A stretch of 47,146 nt of DNA from Bacteroidota bacterium (GTDB lineage: Bacteria > Bacteroidota > Bacteroidia > Cytophagales > Microscillaceae): assembly GCA_004293265.1 (NCBI GenBank), contig RDXZ01000019.1:1-47146 (forward strand), written 5' to 3'. How positions within the stretch are numbered: the first letter of the stretch is position 1; every line of letters begins with the position of its first letter. The notes under the pieces are model-generated. The model saw only the letters and a program-made list of their open reading frames with translations, searched no databases and was not told the DNA's origin. Positions 41,995-47,146 of the stretch are shown in pieces. Position numbers and translations under genes: made by a program.

Positions 41995-42708
41995 TTATTG
42001 ATTTTGAATAAATATTAAAAGTGGAATCAACGCATATAAAAATGGAACTAAAATCGCAAAAGCAAGCCCTACTGTTTTAATCAAAGGCGTATATTTTTGA
42101 TGATTTAGACCGAACGTTTGAAACGCACTTTGAAAACCATGTAATAAATGAAAAGCAACCCCAATCATACAAACCACATAAATCGCAACTATCCACCATT
42201 CTTTGAAAACCGCTACGGTTTCTGCATATAAATTGTGTCCTTTGACTCCGCCTGTTAGTTCGATATCAGTCAGACCGCCAAATTTAGATTTTGCCCAAAA
42301 ATGAGCCAAATGCATTATCAAAAACAACAAAATAATACTTCCTAAAACCATCATCTGACGTGACGCGGCACTTGATTTTTGGTCTTTTGCTTGATACGCA
42401 TATTGCACAGGTCTTGCTTTTTGATTGGCTAAAGTCAAAACAATTGAAACAATAATATGTAAAACAATAAAAAAGAAATTTCCAATCGAAACAAATTGAA
42501 TGAACTTATTATGCCCCATAAAATAAGCATATTCATTGAAAGATTTACCATCGTCAGGTATTAATAATTGTAGATTTCCAATCAAATGCACCAAAAGAAA
42601 TAAGATTAAAAATGTACCTGTCAGTGCCATTAATAACTTACGCCCAATAGTACTGCTTAAAAAATTGAGTAACCAATTTGATTTATTTTTAGTTTGAACC
42701 GTTGACAT
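41995..42708 (-). CDS. sdhC: Succinate dehydrogenase / fumarate reductase cytochrome b subunit (b558 family)
   Basis: A 237-residue integral membrane subunit with five hydrophobic helices (about 25-47, 70-95, 118-140, 168-192, 212-234), the layout of the fused di-heme anchor typical of Bacteroidota. G-R-K-L-L-M-A-L-T-G and L-L-V-H-L-I-G-N-L open helix I; candidate heme-ligand histidines lie in V-H-L, L-H-I-I, M-H-L-A-H-F and H-L-L-H-G. It anchors the SdhA flavoprotein and SdhB Fe-S subunits and exchanges electrons with menaquinone. Normally sdhA and sdhB follow directly; here the next thing downstream is a terminator and a convergent gene, so the operon is split. Confidence 0.93.
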   Translation of the reverse strand: MSTVQTKNKSNWLLNFLSSTIGRKLLMALTGTFLILFLLVHLIGNLQLLIPDDGKSFNEYAYFMGHNKFIQFVSIGNFFFIVLHIIVSIVLTLANQKARPVQYAYQAKDQKSSAASRQMMVLGSIILLFLIMHLAHFWAKSKFGGLTDIELTGGVKGHNLYAETVAVFKEWWIVAIYVVCMIGVAFHLLHGFQSAFQTFGLNHQKYTPLIKTVGLAFAILVPFLYALIPLLIFIQNQ

Positions 42709-42851
42709 ATTTTTATATTGAATAAAAGTTTAAATACAAAGTGTAAAATAAGTTTTAAAATTGCTTCAAATTTAATAGCAAAATTGATATGAAACAAATT
42801 TTTTTATTTATTTATAATTATTCTAAATAGTTTTTTACAAAATATAGATAT

Positions 42852-43232
42852 TTATTTTGTGTTTAATAGTTCGATTTGTTTTAATAAATCGTTTTTTTCT
42901 TTTTCAGTTTCTTTCTTAAAATTTTCAAACTGATTTTGTAAGACTTCGAATTGTTCATTTTTAATTATTGACTCGTTTTCTATTCTTTTGAGTTTTTCAG
43001 CCTCCAAATTATCTAATTTTTTAGTTAAAATTTCGATTCGTCTTTCTCTTGCTTTGAGTTCTAAATCGATATTTCCATCTTTCTGCATCAATATTTCTTC
43101 TAATTCTAATGCTTTTCTACGATATTGTCTATGTTCTGAAATAAGTTTCATATTTTTGATAAAATAATACGCCCAAGTAAGCCCAAAAGTAATGATAGCA
43201 GTCAAGACGATAAAAAAGATAGTCCAAAACAT
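42852..43232 (-). CDS. Small membrane-anchored coiled-coil protein, unknown
   Basis: A 126-residue protein with one N-terminal membrane helix (residues 2-25, FWTIFFIVLTAIITFGLTWA) and a continuous, highly charged coiled coil from about 35 to 124. The architecture recalls short divisome or envelope spacers and RmuC-type N-termini, but nothing identifies a family. A TATCTTTG -7-like element (complement of 43259-43266) lies 27 bp upstream, suggesting its own transcript, although it also follows aroK by 83 bp on the same strand. Confidence 0.75.
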   Translation of the reverse strand: MFWTIFFIVLTAIITFGLTWAYYFIKNMKLISEHRQYRRKALELEEILMQKDGNIDLELKARERRIEILTKKLDNLEAEKLKRIENESIIKNEQFEVLQNQFENFKKETEKEKNDLLKQIELLNTK

Positions 43233-43315
43233 TTTTTTTTTAATTTTAATTTTTTTTGCAAAGATAGTATTTTAATTTTAATTTTTGAAAAAATTGAGAT
43301 ATTTTTTTAAAAAAT

Positions 43316-43780
43316 TTAAAGGCTGTTATCCCAATAAATATGGGCTTTGTTATAGTATTGTAACCTATTTTGATGCAAATTTTTTAATTTTTCTATGATT
43401 TCATCTTCTTTCAAATTGATAAACAAAGGTCTTGCTTTTTGATTTTTGATAATTCTTTGTGCAATACTCTCAATAGGTGCGTCAATAAATACACATAAAA
43501 AATTTTTTCTAAGCATCTCCAAATTATCATAAAAGCAAGGCGTTCCTCCACCTGTTGCTAAAATAATATTATCTTTTTTCAGGGTTTGGTGCAAGGCAAC
43601 TCTTTCCATTTCTCTAAAATAATTTTCTCCAAAACGAGTAAATATCTCTTGGATAGTTAGTTTTTCTTGAGTTTCAATCCATTTATCTAAATCAATAAAT
43701 GTATAACCTAACATTTCCGCTAATTTACGTCCCATTGTACTTTTGCCTGCGGCGGGCATTCCCAAAAAAGCAACTTTCAT
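43316..43780 (-). CDS. aroK: Shikimate kinase
   Basis: A 154-residue P-loop kinase phosphorylating the 3-hydroxyl of shikimate in aromatic amino-acid synthesis. Walker A is G7-M-P-A-A-G-K13-S-T, the shikimate-binding acid is in I-D30-L-D32-K-W, F-G-E-N-Y-F-R-E-M-E carries the substrate Arg, A-T-G-G-G-T is the Walker B-like glycine loop, and K-A-R-P-L-F is the lid. The length is slightly short but complete. The start lies one base after the stop codon of the serine hydrolase, so it is translated from that gene's transcript. Confidence 0.94.
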   Translation of the reverse strand: MKVAFLGMPAAGKSTMGRKLAEMLGYTFIDLDKWIETQEKLTIQEIFTRFGENYFREMERVALHQTLKKDNIILATGGGTPCFYDNLEMLRKNFLCVFIDAPIESIAQRIIKNQKARPLFINLKEDEIIEKLKNLHQNRLQYYNKAHIYWDNSL

Positions 43781-43781
43781 A

Positions 43782-44951
43782 TTAGTCCAATATTTTTGTA
43801 GCCATTTCTAAATATACATATATATCTTTGGGCATATAATTAACCATTTCATCGGTTCTTTTGTGTCCCAATCTAACAACGATTGCATTTTTTTCTGGAA
43901 TAATAATCATAAATTGCCCTAAAACGCCTCTAAAACAAGGATAATAAGTATTTTTATATTTTAATAACCAAAATTGATAGCCATAATGTTTTACTTTTTC
44001 ATCTTTTTCTGCTGAAACATTCAAATAATCGGCGGGAGAAATTGCCTCTTTGATATATGATTCGGGTACAATTTGCTCATCATTCCACTTTCCGTTTTGC
44101 AAAACTAATTTGGCTAATCTTGCAAAATCCTTAGCATTAGAATGTAAACAACAAAAAGATTTTTGATTGCCTTTTTTATCTACAAACCAATAAGCATCGC
44201 GTTCTGCACCAATTTTTTTCCATATTTTTTGGTTGATATATTGTGTTAAAGGCATTTTGACTGCTTTTTGAAGTGCTAAACCCAAAATTTCTGTATCACC
44301 ACTGCTATACTTAAATACTTTTCCTGCTGGTGCTGCGATAGGCAAATTAGTCAATTGTGCATATAAATCTTTCTCAAAATATGCCCTTACAACATCAGAA
44401 AGAGGATTTTTATATTCTTCACTCCATTGTAAACCAGAACTCATTGTCAAAAAATCTTTGAAAGTTAGATTTTCTTTGCCATTTTTTTTAAATTCAGGTA
44501 AAAAATCACTAATTTTTTGTGCTACATTTTTAATTTTTCCTTCGGAAATAGCAATTCCTATTGCCAAAGAAATCACACTTTTTGCCATTGAAAAAGAATT
44601 TGAAAGACTATTTTCATTATAATTGTCCCAATATTTTTCAAATTTAATTTTATCATTTTGAATCACTAAAAATGCAACTGTTTTATATTTATCAATATAT
44701 TTTAAGTCATCTTCAGACAATTTATGTTGATTATATTTTTCATCTAACTTCCATTTTTCTGCCGAAGATGATTTTTGTAAAATTTCTTTGTCCGCATCAT
44801 TAATACTCGCAATCGAAGAACCACGATACGCATACAAAATTGCTGTTTGTAAATATTGATATTGTGTAAAACCTATCAAAACATAACTAAAAATCAGCAA
44901 AACAACACAAGAAATTAGAAAATAAAACGATATTTTTTTTAGTTTTTTCAT
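43782..44951 (-). CDS. Serine hydrolase of the class C beta-lactamase / DD-peptidase family
   Basis: A 389-residue protein with an N-terminal membrane segment (about 8-28) and a periplasmic penicillin-binding-fold domain. The nucleophile motif is S121-M-A-K124, the second motif Y215-S-S-G-D, and the third region is R-G-V-L-G-Q-F near residue 345 in place of KTG. L-T-M-S-S-G-L-Q-W is typical of the family. Members range from esterases and D-aminopeptidases to beta-lactamases, so the substrate cannot be assigned. It follows the DUF4159 gene by 6 bp and precedes aroK by 1 bp: a tight operon. Confidence 0.9.
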   Translation of the reverse strand: MKKLKKISFYFLISCVVLLIFSYVLIGFTQYQYLQTAILYAYRGSSIASINDADKEILQKSSSAEKWKLDEKYNQHKLSEDDLKYIDKYKTVAFLVIQNDKIKFEKYWDNYNENSLSNSFSMAKSVISLAIGIAISEGKIKNVAQKISDFLPEFKKNGKENLTFKDFLTMSSGLQWSEEYKNPLSDVVRAYFEKDLYAQLTNLPIAAPAGKVFKYSSGDTEILGLALQKAVKMPLTQYINQKIWKKIGAERDAYWFVDKKGNQKSFCCLHSNAKDFARLAKLVLQNGKWNDEQIVPESYIKEAISPADYLNVSAEKDEKVKHYGYQFWLLKYKNTYYPCFRGVLGQFMIIIPEKNAIVVRLGHKRTDEMVNYMPKDIYVYLEMATKILD

Positions 44952-44957
44952 TATTTT

Positions 44958-45641
44958 TTAATAATTTGTGAAAGCATAAGTAATAATATTTGCCCCCATT
45001 TTCAAAGCCAACAACCTAACGTGTTCTGGGTCTTTATGCACTGCTTGGTCTTCCCAACCATTGCCCAAATCACATTCGTAAGAATAAAAACACACCAATC
45101 TTCCTTCATATATCAAGCCAAAACCTTGCGAAGGTTTGCCGTCATGTTCGTGGATTTTTGGTAATCCGTTTGGAAAATCATATTTTTGATGGTAAATTGG
45201 GTGATTAAAAGGCAATTCAACAAAATCCAATTCAGGAAAAACTTTTTTCATTTCTTTACGAATAAATTTATCCAATCCATAATTATCATCAATATGTAAA
45301 AAACCTCCTGATAGCAAATATTTTCTCAAATTGCTTGCATCAGTATCAGAAAAAACCACATTTCCATGCCCTGTCAGATGAATAAATGGATAACTAAAAA
45401 TTTCAGGGCTTGCAGGTTCTATCACTTCGTCCTCTGTACTGATGTCCATTTGTAGATTTTTATTACAAAACTCTATCAAATTAGGCAAAGAAGTTTTATT
45501 GGCATACCAATCGCCGCCACCATTGTATTTCATTTTTGCAATTCGATATGTTGGTTTTTGTGCGTGTGTGTATGATGAAAAACCACATAAAAAAGCCCAA
45601 AAAAGAATCAATAATTTTATATAGGAGATTTTTTTATACAT
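44958..45641 (-). CDS. DUF4159 domain-containing secreted protein
   Basis: A 227-residue protein with an N-terminal hydrophobic segment ending T-H-A-Q (signal peptide, cleavage near residue 27). The rest is a DUF4159 domain: Y-R-I-A-K-M-K-Y-N-G-G-G-D-W-Y, the I-H-L-T-G-H-G segment, L-L-S-G-G-F-L-H-I-D-D-N and the N-H-P-I-Y motif, all features of this glutamine-amidotransferase-like fold. Its function is unsettled; in many Bacteroidota it lies near BatA/MoxR genes, which are absent here. It is the first gene of a tight minus-strand run with the serine hydrolase and aroK. Confidence 0.9.
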   Translation of the reverse strand: MYKKISYIKLLILFWAFLCGFSSYTHAQKPTYRIAKMKYNGGGDWYANKTSLPNLIEFCNKNLQMDISTEDEVIEPASPEIFSYPFIHLTGHGNVVFSDTDASNLRKYLLSGGFLHIDDNYGLDKFIRKEMKKVFPELDFVELPFNHPIYHQKYDFPNGLPKIHEHDGKPSQGFGLIYEGRLVCFYSYECDLGNGWEDQAVHKDPEHVRLLALKMGANIITYAFTNY

Positions 45642-45718
45642 TATGTTTGTAAGTTTGTTTTAAATAAAAATATTAATATTTTGAAAATGTTTTATAACAA
45701 GTGCTACATTTTTTGATT

Positions 45719-46834
45719 TTATTCATTGTAATCAAAAGTAGTATGTCCGCCGTCACGCAAATATTTATCACGTTTGAAAAGCATCAAATCATTATCCATC
45801 ATATCTTTTACCAAATCAGCCAAAGAATGTTTTGGAGTCCAGCCTAATTTTTCTTTTGCTTTGGTGGCATCACCCAATAAAAGTTCAACTTCTGTTGGTC
45901 TAAAATATCTTTTATCTACTGCTACGACTTCTTTTCCGATTTCAATTTGGTATGCAGGATTTTTACAAGCTTTTACTTTTGCGATTTCATTTTCGTCTTT
46001 TCCTTCAAATTCGAGTTCGATTCCGACCTCTGCAAAAGCCATTCTTACAAACTGCCTTACTTCTGTGGTAATTCCTGTGGCTAATACAAAATCTTCGGGA
46101 GTATCGTGTTGCAAAATCAAATACATTCCTTCTACAAAATCTTTGGCGTGTCCCCAATCTCTTTGTGCTGATAAATTTCCTAAGTATAATTTGTCTTGTA
46201 GTCCTAATGCAATTTTTGAAACGGCTCTTGTAATTTTTCGTGTTACAAAAGTTTCGCCACGAAGTGGACTCTCGTGATTGAATAAAATGCCATTGCACGC
46301 AAACATATTATATGCTTCACGATAATTGACCGTAATCCAGTAGGCGTATAATTTAGCAACTGCATAAGGAGAACGAGGATAAAAAGGTGTTTTTTCAGAT
46401 TGTGGCACTTCTTGTACCAAGCCGTATAGTTCAGAAGTAGAGGCTTGATAAATTTTTGTTTTTTTTGTTAAATTTAACAAACGAATTGCTTCTAAAATTC
46501 TTAAAGTACCTATTCCGTCAGCGTTTGCGGTATATTCAGGAGTATCAAAGCTAACTTTTACGTGGGACATTGCTCCTAAATTGTAAATTTCATCGGGTTG
46601 AGTTTCTTGGATAATTCTAATTAAATTAGTAGAATCGCTCAAATCTCCATAATGTAGTTTTAAATTAATATTTTTTTCGTGAGGATCTTGATAAAGGTGA
46701 TCAATTCTATCTGTATTAAACAAAGAACTGCGTCTTTTTATACCATGCACAATATAACCTTTTCCTAATAGCAGTTCTGCTAAATAAGCACCATCTTGTC
46801 CTGTGATGCCTGTGATTAATGCAACTTTTGACAT
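45719..46834 (-). CDS. gmd: GDP-mannose 4,6-dehydratase
   Basis: A 371-residue extended short-chain dehydrogenase converting GDP-D-mannose to GDP-4-keto-6-deoxymannose, the precursor of GDP-fucose and related deoxysugars of surface glycans. The NADP site is G9-I-T-G12-Q-D-G15, the [15 protein letters not shown] loop binds the 2'-phosphate, and the catalytic set is T133 and E135 in STSELYG with Y157-x-x-x-K161. [17 protein letters not shown] and the [13 protein letters not shown] segment are diagnostic. No fucose synthase (fcl) is adjacent. A TAACTTTG -7-like element (complement of 46878-46885) lies upstream without a clear -33. Confidence 0.97.
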   Translation of the reverse strand: MSKVALITGITGQDGAYLAELLLGKGYIVHGIKRRSSLFNTDRIDHLYQDPHEKNINLKLHYGDLSDSTNLIRIIQETQPDEIYNLGAMSHVKVSFDTPEYTANADGIGTLRILEAIRLLNLTKKTKIYQASTSELYGLVQEVPQSEKTPFYPRSPYAVAKLYAYWITVNYREAYNMFACNGILFNHESPLRGETFVTRKITRAVSKIALGLQDKLYLGNLSAQRDWGHAKDFVEGMYLILQHDTPEDFVLATGITTEVRQFVRMAFAEVGIELEFEGKDENEIAKVKACKNPAYQIEIGKEVVAVDKRYFRPTEVELLLGDATKAKEKLGWTPKHSLADLVKDMMDNDLMLFKRDKYLRDGGHTTFDYNE

Positions 46835-46987
46835 TATCTATATTTAATCTTGTATTTAATTGTATTTTTTTAGAGTGCAAAGTTAAATTATTTTTTTTTA
46901 TTTTTTTGATAAAATACTTATTTTCTTATTTTTATTGATAAGTTTTTTTTAATATGAGTTACTTACACGATAAAAAAAATCATTTAT

Positions 46988-47023
46988 TTTGTATTACTTT
47001 CTCAAAAAAAATATTTATTTTTG
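46988..47023 (+). promoter_or_regulatory. Probable promoter of the Rpn-family gene
   Basis: TATTTTTG (47016-47023) is an exact -7 match, with a TTTG at 46988-46991 and a slightly long 24-nt spacer; the ATG follows 20 bp after the -7 box. Confidence 0.5.
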
Positions 47024-47042
47024 CCAAAAAATAACAATAAAA

Positions 47043-47146
47043 ATGGGAAAATACATCAATCCTTTTACAGACTTTGGTTTCAAAAAATTATTTGGTGAAG
47101 AAGCAAATAAAGACCTTTTGATTGACTTTTTAAACGCTCTTTTGGG
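47043..47146 (+). CDS. Rpn-family recombination-promoting nuclease / putative transposase, N-terminus only
   Basis: The first 34 residues (MGKYINPFTDFGFKKLFGEE then ANKDLLIDFLNALL) are the highly conserved opening of PD-(D/E)XK nuclease family transposases (Rpn, PF12784). These proteins nick DNA and raise recombination; many are full-length but not shown to transpose. The gene runs off the right edge, so the catalytic residues and C-terminal tail cannot be judged. The tail relic at 24588-24722 belongs to the same family, so this genome has carried more than one copy. Confidence 0.9.
   Translation, partial: MGKYINPFTDFGFKKLFGEEANKDLLIDFLNALL

Noticed and set aside
46954-47034. 26-codon ORF before the Rpn gene
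   Set aside because: It runs straight through the -7 box of the Rpn promoter and is mainly Lys/Phe/Ile from A/T runs.
1-47146. CRISPR arrays, tRNA and rRNA genes
   Set aside because: No regularly spaced direct repeats were found, and no cloverleaf or TPsiC-arm (GGTTCGAATCC-like) sequence in intergenic DNA.

Overview
The window is strongly AT-rich bacterial DNA from a member of the Bacteroidota, most likely a Cytophagales-type gliding or free-living lineage; the genus cannot be fixed from sequence alone. The evidence is a PorU-like type IX secretion sortase with its own C-terminal sorting domain, a bacterial geranylgeranylglyceryl phosphate synthase, a PUR/DUF3276 protein, a DUF4159 protein, a b558-type succinate dehydrogenase anchor, start codons preceded by A-rich tracts rather than Shine-Dalgarno sequences, and repeated promoters of the Bacteroidota form TTTG-N18..22-TAnnTTTG. 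No tRNA, rRNA or CRISPR was found.

Layout, left to right. 1-6400: tail of a Uma2-family nuclease-like protein, a penicillin-acylase-family Ntn hydrolase, a small membrane protein overlapping the GGGP synthase gene, and a DUF349 protein. 6500-13800: a very long C25/PorU-like sortase and a secreted S9 oligopeptidase. 14200-17600: a PUR protein, a membrane-anchored SGNH hydrolase, a translationally coupled STAS/anti-sigma-kinase pair, and purA on the other strand. 17600-18340: a gene-poor stretch with its own promoter, a 39-codon ORF and a possible two-state RNA. 18340-23000: hldD, glutamate dehydrogenase, a gamma-carbonic anhydrase-like protein, a PAS/DHp protein without an ATPase domain, and rpsT. 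23200-26350 (minus): a CHASE2 membrane protein and a membrane SpoIIE phosphatase, separated by a relic of an Rpn-type transposase/nuclease. 26700-31200: a membrane-anchored thermonuclease, an MDR oxidoreductase, an acyl-CoA dehydrogenase and an alpha/beta hydrolase, with a nest of palindromic repeats between genes. 31200-36200: a 47-residue ORF with its own terminator, a lipoprotein, a secreted protein with a possible NlpC/P60-like Cys/His pattern, hisA, and an orphan AAA/PtuA-like ATPase. 36200-41800: a TolB-propeller/BamA-barrel fusion, a CCG-type Fe-S protein and a flippase-like membrane protein. 42000-46850 (minus): sdhC without sdhAB, a small coiled-coil membrane protein, aroK, a serine hydrolase and a DUF4159 protein in a tight run, then gmd. 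The right edge cuts an Rpn-family gene.

Most genes are single transcription units with their own promoter and a strong hairpin terminator. The clearest functional links are the STAS/HATPase pair together with the SpoIIE phosphatase (partner-switching signalling), hldD and gmd (surface-sugar nucleotides), and PorU-like, TolB/BamA, flippase-like and lipoprotein genes (cell-envelope functions). At least four copies of one dispersed palindromic element with terminal inverted repeats lie between genes, and several other unrelated palindromes occur.
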